From: an uncultured Gemmata sp.
Lineage (GTDB): Bacteria > Planctomycetota > Planctomycetia > Gemmatales > Gemmataceae
Assembly: GCA_937924775.1 (NCBI GenBank)
Contig: CALDUT010000003.1
Location: 124,001 to 188,000 of the forward strand
Direction: 5' to 3'
DNA: 64,000 nucleotides
In this document: in pieces, positions 1 to 8,489 of the stretch
Layout of the letters: the number at the start of each line of letters is the position of its first letter
Numbering within the stretch: position 1 is the stretch's first letter
The notes under the pieces: model-generated
Database searches by the model: none
The model's input: the letters and a program-made list of their open reading frames with translations, nothing else
What the model was told of the DNA's origin: nothing
Made by a program: the position numbers and the translations under genes

Positions 1-152
1 AGCGGCAGCCGAATTCCCACGAGGCACTCGCCCGCGGTCGTGTTACCACAGTCACGCCGAGGCCATCGCCTTCACCCAAAAAAATAACGATTCCGGATTT
101 GACAATTGCCCGGAGATTGCGCAGAATACCAACAGGTGTATACACTAGATCA

Positions 153-938
153 TTATTGTGAAGGAGATTCGATGTCCGCCAGCCGCTGCAGAATCCGGCC
201 ATAATCCGGGGCCAGGGCGTCCCATACGCCCTGCTTACAGGCGATCCGGTTCGGCCAATTGACCAGATTCAGGTGATCGCCTTGCCAAATGTCGGTGTGT
301 TCGCCCCATTGGGCCGAAGCCAACGAGACTACGCCATCGTTCGGCCCTTCCTCGCGATGAACAATCGCAGCGGGGAGCCGCCATGGCGCACTCATCCATT
401 CAACCGGGCAAACCCCGGCCACAGCGAAATACCGCACGCCTGGCACATTCGGCACAGCCGCATTAAATTGCCGGCAGGCTGCGGTCGTTAAATCCAAAAA
501 AGCCTGATACGACAGCCCTAACAGCTGAAACAACGGGGCCGCCAGGCGACGAAAGTTCCGCACGCCCCAATCAGCAAACGTCGTGCCCCGATGCGGTGTG
601 CCAACGGTTGTCAGGGAGACCACACGTTCAGCCATGCCCAGGTGCGTAATCATGTAGCGGCTATCCAGCCCGCCCATGCTGTGCCCAATCAGGTGAACAC
701 GACCTTTAGAAACGTGCTTGTCGATGAAGCGTTTCAACTCGGCGGCTCGTTCCGCCACGCTACGCGTGCCGCTCAAGCGAGGAACCAATACCCGGTTACC
801 AACCGCTTCGAGCTGCTCGCGAATGCCAGGGAAATAATCTTTGAGCGTCCACCCCCCGAGGGAAATCCGATCGTAACCACACAAACCATGGACCAAAACA
901 ATCGGAGCTTGCAATTGCGGAATCGCCATCCGAGCCAT
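153..938 (-). CDS. Lipase-like alpha/beta hydrolase
   Basis: A 261-residue alpha/beta hydrolase, probably a carboxylesterase or triacylglycerol lipase. The nucleophile elbow GHSMGG (85-90, Ser87) and the early HG pair (17-18) are seen. Asp201 (in GPNDGVVS) and His222 (in GDHLNLVNW) are the likely remaining triad members. The sequence resembles the lipase class 2/PGAP1-like group, in which the sheet comes straight after a short N-terminus. No signal peptide is obvious, so the product is probably cytoplasmic. The ATG at 938 is preceded by AGAAGG about ten bases upstream on the minus strand, which supports it over the in-frame ATG at 929. The substrate cannot be told from sequence. It is transcribed divergently from the dehydrogenase at 1179. 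Confidence 0.85.
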   Translation of the reverse strand: MARMAIPQLQAPIVLVHGLCGYDRISLGGWTLKDYFPGIREQLEAVGNRVLVPRLSGTRSVAERAAELKRFIDKHVSKGRVHLIGHSMGGLDSRYMITHLGMAERVVSLTTVGTPHRGTTFADWGVRNFRRLAAPLFQLLGLSYQAFLDLTTAACRQFNAAVPNVPGVRYFAVAGVCPVEWMSAPWRLPAAIVHREEGPNDGVVSLASAQWGEHTDIWQGDHLNLVNWPNRIACKQGVWDALAPDYGRILQRLADIESPSQ

Positions 939-1178
939 CGCCTAACATCCTTCTAGTAAGCCAAGAGCATCCCTTCCATCGCACCGGAGCCGGGCGTGGA
1001 AGAAGAGAGCGTATCGTCGCGTTTCGCGGGAGCTTGGGTGTGTCAGTGGGCGTGGCGAATCTGTAAAACAATTGCCAAGCGCCGGCACCCGACCCGAAGG
1101 TGGATCCACCCCGGACTCAGTCAACCACGGCGAACCATCTGTAAAAAATATACTTACTTTCTTCACAGGAACTACGCA

Positions 1179-2087
1179 ATGCAAATTCCTGTAGCACACC
1201 CCGGAAAAACGCGTATCGGCTGGATTGGCACTGGTGTAATGGGCCGCTGGATGTGCGAACACGCGATGAAAAAAGGCTTCAGCGCCACCGTCTACAACCG
1301 TTCGCGGGAGAAAGCCCAACCGCTCATCGACCTGGGCGCCCAATTCGCGGCCTCGCCCAAAGAAGTCGCGGAGAAGTCCGATATTGTGTTTGCCATCGTT
1401 GGCTTTCCGAAAGATGTTCGCGAAGTGTTTCTGGGGGAAGCAGGAGCGTTGACCGGAGCGAAACCCGGCAGTGTGCTGGTGGATATGACCACCAGCGAAC
1501 CATCGCTAGCCAAGGAAATTTATGAAGCGGCCAAAGCCAAGGGTGTCGGTGCACTCGATGCCCCTGTTTCCGGCGGCGATGTGGGAGCGAAGAACGCGAC
1601 ACTCTCCATCATGATCGGCGGCGATGCCGAGGTGGTCGCGGCCGTACAACCGGTGTTCGAATGCATGGGGAAAACCATCATTCACCAAGGGGGTCCTGGA
1701 GCCGGGCAGCACACCAAAATGGTGAATCAGATTCTCATTTCCTCAAATATGATCGCGCTGTGCGAGGGGTTGCTCTACGGTTACAAAGCCGGACTTGATC
1801 TCGAAACGGTCTTCAAAAGCGTTTCGGTAGGGGCCGCGGGTAGCAAAGCGTTGGAAGTACTCGGCCCGCGGATGCTGGCTCGCAATTTCGAGCCGGGTTT
1901 CTATGTGGAGCATTTCATCAAAGATATGGGCATTGCTTTGGCTGAAGCCGAAAGGATGAACCTGTGCCTACCCGGGTTGGCACTGGCCAAGCAGCTCTAC
2001 GAAGCGGTCCGTGCCCAAGGCATGGGCCGTAAGGGGACTCATGCCTTGTTGGTAGCATTGGAAAACATCAACAACGTGAAACGCTAA
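1179..2087 (+). CDS. 3-hydroxyisobutyrate dehydrogenase-family NAD(P)-dependent oxidoreductase
   Basis: A 302-residue beta-hydroxyacid dehydrogenase. The N-terminal Rossmann fold carries GTGVMG (17-22). The family substrate motif [10 protein letters not shown] and the catalytic-Lys segment GQHTKMVNQ are both present, followed by the all-alpha C-terminal domain. Known relatives oxidise 3-hydroxyisobutyrate, tartronate semialdehyde or glyoxylate-type substrates, and the exact substrate is not resolved here. The reading frame is open upstream to 996, but the ATG at 1179 sits eight bases after an AGGAA site and directly before the Rossmann fold, while the upstream stretch is unlike any protein domain. 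It ends 69 bases before the convergent WD40 gene. Confidence 0.88.
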   Translation: MQIPVAHPGKTRIGWIGTGVMGRWMCEHAMKKGFSATVYNRSREKAQPLIDLGAQFAASPKEVAEKSDIVFAIVGFPKDVREVFLGEAGALTGAKPGSVLVDMTTSEPSLAKEIYEAAKAKGVGALDAPVSGGDVGAKNATLSIMIGGDAEVVAAVQPVFECMGKTIIHQGGPGAGQHTKMVNQILISSNMIALCEGLLYGYKAGLDLETVFKSVSVGAAGSKALEVLGPRMLARNFEPGFYVEHFIKDMGIALAEAERMNLCLPGLALAKQLYEAVRAQGMGRKGTHALLVALENINNVKR

Positions 2088-2155
2088 ACGCGACCAGCAC
2101 AGGGTTCGCCCGCGGGTCCTCCAGCTTCGCCGCTTGAAGTGATTCACGGTAGTGA

Positions 2156-3061
2156 TTACTCGGCGTCCCACACCACGACATGGCCGCGATCCCCACCAGC
2201 AGCCAGTCGGGAGCCATCGGGGGCGTAGGCGACGCACAATACCCGCCCGATATTCCATCGGAACACGGCTCGTTCGCAACCCAAAGTGGTATCCCACAAA
2301 CGGGTGCTGCCATCCCAACTGCCGGTGAGCAAAAACTTCCCCTGTGGGCAGAACGCAACCGCGGCTACCGGGCCTTGGAAACCCTTGAGTGTATGTAACT
2401 CCCGATGCTTCTGAATGTCGTAGAGACGAACGGTGCAATCAACAGCCACGGCCAACAGCCGACCGTCGCTACTGAGGGCAATACCGCGGCAATCTTTCGG
2501 TTGGGGGAAGTCGATGGGTTTCGCCGAGGTGATGTCGTAAACGCGTACCTGGCGGTGGCCGGTCGTCCAAGCGACGAGTTTTTTGCGGGGACAGGCGGCC
2601 ATCGCTTGCACCCCATAGGGTTCATGAAAGTAGGGGGTCAACTTCCGCCCTGCGGTAATGTCCCAGAGTTCGAAGGTACCGGCAGTGGATTGGAACCGCT
2701 GGCCGATGCCGAAGGCGACAATCCGCTCACTTACCACCGCCAACGATGTCACCGGGCGAACGCTGGGAGGATAGGTCGGCTTCCAATTGTGGCCGTCGAA
2801 CTTCCAATGAACCCAGCCGGATTCACCGCCTACGATCACCCCGGCGTGATTCGGTAAATAGCCGATCGCATAAACCGGCTGATTCTTCGGGCCAGCTTCA
2901 AATAACAGGCTGACGCGACCAGTATCATCCCGCAGAAAAACCGAGCCATCTTTGGCCCCAGTCGCCAAAGCCGAACTATCAGGAGAAAACGCGATGCTGT
3001 ACACCACAGGTTTGGCGTTCATGGTGGTGCAGCGCTCGCGGTGGTCGTCGAACAACAGCAT
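2156..3061 (-). CDS. WD40-repeat protein
   Basis: A 301-residue protein made almost wholly of WD40 repeats. Recurring blocks such as SIAFSPDSSALATGAKDGSV, VAFCPQGKFLLTGSWDGSTR and VAYAPDGSRLAAGGDRGHVV fit about seven blades, enough for one closed beta-propeller. There is no signal peptide, kinase or other domain, so it is probably a cytoplasmic scaffold. Planctomycetes carry many such proteins, often attached to kinases, but this one stands alone. The ATG at 3061 is the longest start; the ATG at 3022 (MNAKPVVYS) leaves all repeats intact and is a real alternative because neither has a clear ribosome-binding site. Confidence 0.85.
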   Translation of the reverse strand: MLLFDDHRERCTTMNAKPVVYSIAFSPDSSALATGAKDGSVFLRDDTGRVSLLFEAGPKNQPVYAIGYLPNHAGVIVGGESGWVHWKFDGHNWKPTYPPSVRPVTSLAVVSERIVAFGIGQRFQSTAGTFELWDITAGRKLTPYFHEPYGVQAMAACPRKKLVAWTTGHRQVRVYDITSAKPIDFPQPKDCRGIALSSDGRLLAVAVDCTVRLYDIQKHRELHTLKGFQGPVAAVAFCPQGKFLLTGSWDGSTRLWDTTLGCERAVFRWNIGRVLCVAYAPDGSRLAAGGDRGHVVVWDAE

Positions 3062-3118
3062 GAATAGAGCCTGTGAAAGAGCGTCTCAGTTGGCGCGGGC
3101 GATCATCGCTGTGCCGTT

Positions 3119-3526
3119 ATGGGCTTGCGATCCACTATGGTGGAATTGTACGTTGATGGCCCGCAAGAGCGAAATACGGAATTCGATCGGGCCTCGTTCC
3201 TACGGCCAGAGCAAGCTATGGAAATCGAATGGACCGATGAAGACCCCGCTACGGGGAACAAGCGATTCGTTCGCGCCGCGAAATTCGCTCGCCGGTGGAA
3301 GTTTTCGATCCGCTTTGCGCGGCGAACCAACTGGCAAGACGCACCGGAAGTGACCCGTGCAATGTGGGAAACGCTGCTCGATGCCCTCGAACGCCGGTAC
3401 TGGCGGCGCGAAGGTGTTTCCGACGACGACGTGCAACAGGTTCGCCGCATACTGGCTGATTTTCGCCCTCCGCCCACGATCAACGACAGCGAAGATTCCC
3501 CCAACCCACCCGGTACCAGGCCCTAA
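3119..3526 (+). CDS. Conserved-looking hypothetical protein
   Basis: A 135-residue protein I do not recognise. It is charged, rich in Arg, Glu and Trp, with no signal peptide or membrane segment and a Pro-rich tail. Mixed charged residues and coding-like composition support a real gene, and it ends 34 bases before the downstream Nudix gene, which suggests co-transcription. An in-frame ATG at residue 7 (3137) could be the true start. It is divergent from the WD40 gene with a 57-base gap. No function is inferred. Confidence 0.6.
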   Translation: MGLRSTMVELYVDGPQERNTEFDRASFLRPEQAMEIEWTDEDPATGNKRFVRAAKFARRWKFSIRFARRTNWQDAPEVTRAMWETLLDALERRYWRREGVSDDDVQQVRRILADFRPPPTINDSEDSPNPPGTRP

Positions 3527-3560
3527 ACGCCCCCGCATCACGGCCCCCAAGGACGAAATA

Positions 3561-4055
3561 ATGCCCTACACCCCGATTCTGGCGACGCTCGGCTACGTTT
3601 TCTCGCCCGATGGTCGGCAGGTGCTGATGATTCACCGCAACCGTCGGCCCGAGGATCCGCATTTTGGCAAATACAATGGTCTGGGTGGAAAACTCGAACC
3701 AAACGAAGACATCGTCTCCGGACTGAAACGCGAAATTCGCGAAGAAGCCGGCATCGAGTGCCAGACGATACGTCTCGCCGGTACGATCTCCTGGCCCGGA
3801 TTTGGCAAATGCGGCGAAGATTGGTTTGGTTTTATCTTCCGGGTGGAATCGTTCACCGGGACCCCCCTGACGACAAATGCCGAAGGGACCCTCGAATGGG
3901 TAGATATCGACCGGGTGCTGTCGTTGCCTTTGTGGGAAGGTGATTACTACTTTCTGCCGCGAATTTTTGATACGGCCTCACCGCCCTTTCATGGAGTCAT
4001 GCCGTACCGCAATGGCAAGCCACAAAGTTGGAGTTTCACATTAGCCCAAAGCTAA
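3561..4055 (+). CDS. Nudix hydrolase, MutT/8-oxo-dGTPase-like
   Basis: A 164-residue Nudix protein. A full Nudix box runs over about 43-65: G, five residues, E, seven residues, then REIREEAGI with the metal-binding Glu residues intact. The KYNGLGGKLEPNE context and the C-terminal WEGDYYFLPRIFD segment resemble 8-oxo-dGTP diphosphatases and related sanitising pyrophosphatases. Such enzymes hydrolyse nucleoside diphosphates linked to X and help keep oxidised nucleotides out of DNA; the substrate here is inferred. The frame is open further upstream, but the ATG at 3561 starts the first beta strand of the fold and follows a purine-rich GGACGAA stretch. Confidence 0.85.
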   Translation: MPYTPILATLGYVFSPDGRQVLMIHRNRRPEDPHFGKYNGLGGKLEPNEDIVSGLKREIREEAGIECQTIRLAGTISWPGFGKCGEDWFGFIFRVESFTGTPLTTNAEGTLEWVDIDRVLSLPLWEGDYYFLPRIFDTASPPFHGVMPYRNGKPQSWSFTLAQS

Positions 4056-4187
4056 TAGCGGATTGCACGACGATTGGCATGGGCGAATTTGCGTTAAACC
4101 AACCCATCAGCAAACTTTCGCGGCCATTCGTGTGCTAGGGTTACAGTGAGGAAATCCAACACCTGCTGATCGTCCACGGCGGTTCCC

Positions 4188-5231
4188 TTGATAACCGCTC
4201 GCCACAACGGGGATTTGGTGGTGACGGCCCCACCCAACATACGCTCGACCACACCGGGTGCCTTCGCCATCGGCGTAGGGGCGGAGCCGTCGCCAGGTTA
4301 TCGCTTGCGTTGCTTGCGTGGCCGCGGTGGATTTGCCGAAGTGTGGGAAGCGGAATCGCCCAACGGGCCGCCAGTCGCCTTGAAATTCATGCCCAGCTCA
4401 AACATGAGCAGCACCGCCCGCGAAATGCGCTCGGTGCAATCGTTCCAGAAACTGGAGCATCCGTACATCGTCAAAACCTACGATCTGTGGTCGGTTCCAG
4501 GATACATCGTCCTGACGATGGAGTTAGCTGAAGGCACGCTCCTCGACTTGCTCCATTTGTATCACGACGATTTGGGCCAACCGGTCGATCCTGCGGTGCT
4601 GTGCCTCTACATGTGGCAAGTCGCGGAAGCCCTCGACTTCCTCAATGCCCGGCAGCACCTACGCGAAGGCCGCAAAGTCGGTTACCAACACGGCGACGTT
4701 AAACCCAATAATATTTTGCTTTTTGGCGATATTGCCAAATTGACCGATCACGGCATGGCCACCCCGACCTACGGCCCTAGCACCCCATGTTCGCGGCAGG
4801 GTACACGCGAATACGCCGCCCCGGAAGTTTTCATGGGCACGCTCACCGATTGGTCGGATCAGTTCAGCCTGGCTGTGACGTATTACGCGGTGCGAACAGG
4901 CCGCTTACCCTTCCCCCCGCAACCGAAAATGGCTTCGCGGAGCCGCAACCATCCGCTGGCCGACCTGAGTGGTATCACCGACGCGGAACGACCGATCGTG
5001 TCCCGGGCCTTAAGCCCGATTCCCCAGGATCGCTTTCCTACCTGCCGCGACTTTATGGCCGGCATCCTCAAGGCCTTGGGGTTGAAGATCGAACCGGGCG
5101 GGGGAAGCGAACCGTGGCGGGTTCGCATTGTCCAAGATGCCGCTGTAAAGCCAGATTCCCGGGTTCATCCGCCTCCGACCAACGGGACCAAGCCCCCCTC
5201 GAGTTCCGTCCTTCGGCCGTTTCACACTTAG
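4188..5231 (+). CDS. Serine/threonine protein kinase, soluble
   Basis: A 347-residue Hanks-type kinase. Seen in order: glycine-rich loop GRGGFAEVWEA (about 45-55), VALKF with the ATP-anchoring Lys66, catalytic loop HGDVKPNN (Asp170, Asn175), DHG in place of DFG (Asp187), and the AAPEVF activation-segment end near 210-215. The HGD loop lacks the usual Arg before Asp, so it is a non-RD kinase, which often implies activity without activation-loop phosphorylation. There is no membrane segment and the tail of about 40 residues is Pro-rich. The start is TTG (4188), since no ATG precedes the domain in frame; a GTG near 4218 is an alternative. Targets are unknown. Confidence 0.88.
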   Translation: MITARHNGDLVVTAPPNIRSTTPGAFAIGVGAEPSPGYRLRCLRGRGGFAEVWEAESPNGPPVALKFMPSSNMSSTAREMRSVQSFQKLEHPYIVKTYDLWSVPGYIVLTMELAEGTLLDLLHLYHDDLGQPVDPAVLCLYMWQVAEALDFLNARQHLREGRKVGYQHGDVKPNNILLFGDIAKLTDHGMATPTYGPSTPCSRQGTREYAAPEVFMGTLTDWSDQFSLAVTYYAVRTGRLPFPPQPKMASRSRNHPLADLSGITDAERPIVSRALSPIPQDRFPTCRDFMAGILKALGLKIEPGGGSEPWRVRIVQDAAVKPDSRVHPPPTNGTKPPSSSVLRPFHT

Positions 5232-5293
5232 CCGCTCGCCGCACTGGCGAGGTTGTTGTTCTCGCCGGCAGGCTTCACCGTCGGCCGCAACCA

Positions 5294-5322
5294 TTGCTCA
5301 CCGGCTAGGCTGACCGTAGAAT
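5294..5322 (+). promoter_or_regulatory. Predicted sigma-70-type promoter of the leuA leader
   Basis: TTGCTC (5294-5299) and TAGAAT (5317-5322) are separated by 17 bases. The -10 matches the consensus in five of six positions, the -35 less well. Transcription would start near 5329, about 25 bases before the leader-peptide ATG. This is inferred from spacing and context only. Confidence 0.45.
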
Positions 5323-5353
5323 GACAGGTAGATTCACCCGCGAGTTCGCACCG

Positions 5354-5434
5354 ATGTTCTTGCCGTTGCGATTCCTCAACCTTCGACTTCTTCGCCCTCC
5401 GCGGGGCGGGTGCGCTTCGCGTTTCGGTGAATAA
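5354..5434 (+). CDS. Leucine-rich leader peptide upstream of leuA
   Basis: A 26-codon open frame, ATG to TAA, encoding MFLPLRFLNLRLLRPPRGG followed by seven more residues. Six of the first 13 residues are leucine, using TTG, CTC and CTT codons. It lies between a promoter-like element (5294-5322) and leuA (5508), with no other gene between. Leader peptides rich in the pathway's end product are the hallmark of ribosome-mediated attenuation, well known for leu operons in other bacteria. Its own ribosome-binding site is weak (GAG about nine bases upstream). It is too short for usual gene finders. Assignment is inference from composition and position; chance leucine codons remain possible. Confidence 0.55.
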   Translation: MFLPLRFLNLRLLRPPRGGCASRFGE

Positions 5435-5458
5435 CTCACCCGATCCACGAACAGCAAC

Positions 5459-5507
5459 GGCCCCGGAGCAACAATTCCGGGGCCAATTGCATTCAGGAGG
5501 TTCTCCT
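5459..5507 (+). promoter_or_regulatory. Leader hairpins overlapping the leuA ribosome-binding region
   Basis: GGCCCCGGA (5459-5467) and TCCGGGGCC (5476-5484) form a perfect nine-base-pair stem with an eight-base loop. It is followed by AATTGC, not a U-run, so it is not a standard intrinsic terminator. Eleven bases later the Shine-Dalgarno AGGAGG (5495-5500) is itself part of AGGAG-GTT-CTCCT (5495-5507), a small stem ending at the leuA ATG. Earlier leader segments can pair in competition: 5398-5407 with the first arm and CCTCC (5396-5400) with GGAGG (5496-5500). Confidence 0.5.
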
Positions 5508-7094
5508 ATGCCCCTGCCAAGCGATCCTAACCGCGTCATCATCTTCGATACCACACTGCGCGACGGCGAGCAAAGCCCCGGCTGCAGTATGAACCTCGGC
5601 GAGAAGCTGGAGATGGCCCGGGCCTTGGCCGATTTGGGAGTCGACGTGATCGAAGCGGGCTTCCCGATCGCCTCCCCGGGGGATTTTGAGAGTGTCCGCG
5701 AGATTGCCCGGCAGGTGCAAGGGCCGATTATCGCCGGTTTGGCTCGCTGTAATCCCGCCGATATCGACCGCGCCGCAGACGCGGTCAAGGACGCCGCCCG
5801 GCCCCGCATTCACGTTTTTTTGGCTACCAGTGCCATTCACCGGGAATTCAAACTCCGCATGACGCCTGAGGAAGTCGTCAAACGGGCGGTCGAAGGTGTC
5901 AAACGGGCTCGCGATCGCTGTGAGGATGTCGAGTTCTCCCCCGAAGATGCCGCCCGCACGGAACTCGACTTCCTCGCCGAAGTGGTCGAACGCGTCATCG
6001 AAGCCGGAGCGACGACCCTCAACATCCCCGACACCGTGGGCTATGCTGTGCCACAACATTATGCCGCGATCATTCGTCATCTCAAACACCACGTTCGCGG
6101 GATCGATCAATGCGTCTTGTCGGTCCACTGTCACAACGACTTGGGCTTAGCCGTGGCCAATTCGCTAGCCGCCCTGCTGGAAGGTGCGCGACAGGTGGAA
6201 TGTACCATCAACGGTATCGGCGAACGGGCGGGCAACACCGCGTTGGAAGAAGTGGTGATGGCCCTGCGGACCCGTCACGACTTCTACGGACTGACCACGG
6301 GAATTAACACCAAACTGCTTTATCCCGTCAGCCGCAAACTCTCGCTCATCACCGGCAATCAGGTACAACGGAACAAAGCCATCGTGGGCCAAAATGCCTT
6401 CGCCCATGAAGCCGGCATTCACCAGGATGGTTTGCTCAAGGAACGCAGCACCTACGAAATCATGCGGCCGGAAGATGTTGGCATTCCACGGACCGAGTTG
6501 GTCCTGGGCAAGCATAGTGGCCGCCACGCTCTCAAACAGCGGGTCATCGATCTGGGCTACCACCTGACCGACGAACAACTCAACCGCGTCTTTGAGGAAT
6601 TCAAGAAACTGGCGGACAAAAAGAAGGAAATTTATGACGGCGACATTGAAGCTCTGGCGGAAAATCAACTGCAAACCGCCACCGGTAACATCTGGACACT
6701 CATCGGTTTCACCAGTACTGCCGGCACCGGGTCGCAAACCAGCGCCGCGGTTGCCCTGAAACATCAAGACGGCACCATCCGTCGGGATGCCGCTGTTGGC
6801 AATGGCCCGATCGACGCTCTCATCAAGGCCATCAACCGCATCACCGGTGTTCCCGTGCGGGTGGTGGATTACCGCGTTCGTTCCGTCACCCAGGATATGG
6901 ACGCTTTGGGCGAGGCTACCATCGAAATCGAATTCAACGGAAAACGCTCGCGTGCCCGCGCCGTGAGCCTCGATATTGTGGAAGCCAGTGCGCTGGCATA
7001 TCTGGAACTCGTCAACCGCGTCGCGTCGCGGCAACTCCGCGATCGTCTCAAACCGACCGACAACGTACCCACTGAAGTGGTCCCGGCCAGCTGA
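5508..7094 (+). CDS. leuA: 2-isopropylmalate synthase
   Basis: A 528-residue enzyme that condenses acetyl-CoA with 2-oxoisovalerate, the first committed step of leucine synthesis. The TIM-barrel signature DTTLRDGEQSPG begins at residue 14, and the metal-binding HCHNDLGLAVAN motif follows. A linker with HAGIHQDG-type sequence (EAGIHQDGLLKE) leads to the C-terminal regulatory domain (from about 390, TGNIWTLIGF onward), which binds leucine for feedback inhibition. Length fits the long LeuA class. The ATG at 5508 has AGGAGG eight bases upstream. No other leu gene is adjacent; a flavin oxidoreductase follows after 76 bases. Regulation by the upstream leucine-rich leader is inferred. Confidence 0.95.
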   Translation: MPLPSDPNRVIIFDTTLRDGEQSPGCSMNLGEKLEMARALADLGVDVIEAGFPIASPGDFESVREIARQVQGPIIAGLARCNPADIDRAADAVKDAARPRIHVFLATSAIHREFKLRMTPEEVVKRAVEGVKRARDRCEDVEFSPEDAARTELDFLAEVVERVIEAGATTLNIPDTVGYAVPQHYAAIIRHLKHHVRGIDQCVLSVHCHNDLGLAVANSLAALLEGARQVECTINGIGERAGNTALEEVVMALRTRHDFYGLTTGINTKLLYPVSRKLSLITGNQVQRNKAIVGQNAFAHEAGIHQDGLLKERSTYEIMRPEDVGIPRTELVLGKHSGRHALKQRVIDLGYHLTDEQLNRVFEEFKKLADKKKEIYDGDIEALAENQLQTATGNIWTLIGFTSTAGTGSQTSAAVALKHQDGTIRRDAAVGNGPIDALIKAINRITGVPVRVVDYRVRSVTQDMDALGEATIEIEFNGKRSRARAVSLDIVEASALAYLELVNRVASRQLRDRLKPTDNVPTEVVPAS

Positions 7095-7170
7095 TGCTTG
7101 GCCCCTGTTGGTTGTCGCGACCTTTCTTGGAGAAACCGGCACAGCACTGCCCGCAGGAGATGACGAGCCG

Positions 7171-8421
7171 ATGACGAATACACCGGATGTTCTGATCGTG
7201 GGAGCCGGATTGGCGGGGTTAGCGTGTGGGCGAGAGTTGGCTCAACGTGGCATTGCTTTCCGCATTCTGGAAGCTTCCGATGGTGTCGGCGGCCGGGTGC
7301 GAACCGACACGGTGGAAAGTTTTCGCCTCGATCGCGGCTTTCAGATTTACCTCTCTGCCTACCCCGAAGGCAAGCGGGTTCTCGATTTGGCAGCGCTGGA
7401 CCTGAAACCCTTTGTCCGCGGCGCGATCGTGCGCTTCCGCGGTCGCTTTCATCGCGTGGCCGACCCGCGGAGTGAACCCCTGAGTGCCGCATGGTCGCTC
7501 TTCAACCCCATCGGTTCGCCCCGCGATAAGCTCAAACTCGTGGCCCTCTATCGTCAACTGACGGCACATCCCCCTTCGGTATTGCCCCACGACTGTTCGA
7601 CCCGTGAATTCCTCCGGCAGGCCGGATTGAGTGAGCAGATCATCGACCGGCTCTTTCGTCCGTTCTTTAGGGGTGTTTTTTTGGAACCGGAATTGGCTAC
7701 CTCAGCACAGTTTTTCCGCTTTCTTTTCCCGCTTTTTGCGGCTGGGCCCGGTGTGGTCCCAGCGCGGGGAATGCAAGCGATTCCCGAACAGCTCGCGGCC
7801 GCTTTGCCGGCGGGCAGCATTCAATTCCACTGCCAAGTGGAAGCTGTACGCGACCAGCGTGTCACGCTGAGCAGCGGAGAGGAGCTGTCGGCCCGAGCGA
7901 TTGTTGTGGCCACTGAAGGACCGGTGGCGGCGCGGTTGTTGGGTGGGGCGATCCCCGAACCAGCTTCCAACGGAACGGTCACGTTGTACTATAGCGCGGC
8001 CGAACCGCCACTGCGGGAAGCGATTCTGGTTCTCAATGCCGAAGGCCACGGACCGGTGAACAACCTCACAGTGATGTCCAACGCAGCGCCCAGCTATGCA
8101 CCGCCCGGACAGGCCCTGATCGCGGTATCGGTGGTGGGTATTCCCCCAGACAACGATACCGAACTGGATCACCGCGTCCGCCAGCAATTGGTGGAATGGT
8201 ATGGCGCGGCCGTGAACGGCTGGAAATTGCTGCGGACGTACCGGATACTGCATGCCCTGCCCGCCCAGCCCCCCGGTGCGCTGGATCCGTGGCAACGCCC
8301 CGTGCGTCTCCAACCAGGCTTATACGTTTGTGGCGACCACCGCGACAATGCGTCCATCGACGGAGCGCTCACCAGCGGCCGCCGCGCCGCGGAGGCCGTG
8401 GCCGCTGATCTGGGGCGGTAG
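7171..8421 (+). CDS. FAD-dependent oxidoreductase, amine oxidase/protoporphyrinogen oxidase-like
   Basis: A 416-residue flavoprotein. The dinucleotide-binding motif GAGLAGLACG begins near residue 11 and is followed by EASDGVGGRVRTD, the second FAD-contact motif of the amine oxidase/phytoene desaturase superfamily. The C-terminus carries the usual flavin-binding GDHRDNASIDGALTSGRRAA block. Relatives include protoporphyrinogen oxidases, squalene-associated desaturases and uncharacterised NAD(P)-binding proteins; the substrate cannot be chosen here. The ATG at 7171 follows an AGGAG site by eleven bases. It lies 76 bases after leuA on the same strand and may share its transcript, though no functional link to leucine synthesis is evident. 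Confidence 0.85.
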   Translation: MTNTPDVLIVGAGLAGLACGRELAQRGIAFRILEASDGVGGRVRTDTVESFRLDRGFQIYLSAYPEGKRVLDLAALDLKPFVRGAIVRFRGRFHRVADPRSEPLSAAWSLFNPIGSPRDKLKLVALYRQLTAHPPSVLPHDCSTREFLRQAGLSEQIIDRLFRPFFRGVFLEPELATSAQFFRFLFPLFAAGPGVVPARGMQAIPEQLAAALPAGSIQFHCQVEAVRDQRVTLSSGEELSARAIVVATEGPVAARLLGGAIPEPASNGTVTLYYSAAEPPLREAILVLNAEGHGPVNNLTVMSNAAPSYAPPGQALIAVSVVGIPPDNDTELDHRVRQQLVEWYGAAVNGWKLLRTYRILHALPAQPPGALDPWQRPVRLQPGLYVCGDHRDNASIDGALTSGRRAAEAVAADLGR

Positions 8422-8453
8422 AAATTCTGTCTCAGCCGCACCAAATTCGGAAA

Positions 8454-8487
8454 ATGGCTGACCCAGCTATGGGTGAGGGGAAGCCAT
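8454..8487. terminator. Possible bidirectional terminator
   Basis: Nested inverted repeats lie between two convergent genes: ATGGCT (8454-8459) with AGCCAT (8482-8487), enclosing ACCCA-GCTA-TGGGT (8461-8474). No clear U-run flanks it, so the assignment rests on position and symmetry. Confidence 0.3.
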
Positions 8488-8489
8488 GG

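Noticed and set aside
99..127. TTGACA, 17 bases, CAGAAT: promoter-like element pointing rightwards
   Set aside because: No plus-strand gene follows before the lipase gene on the other strand; chance is more likely.
161..204. AAGGAG and ATG followed by a ten-codon plus-strand frame
   Set aside because: It lies inside the C-terminal coding end of the minus-strand lipase gene; its codons match that gene in antisense.
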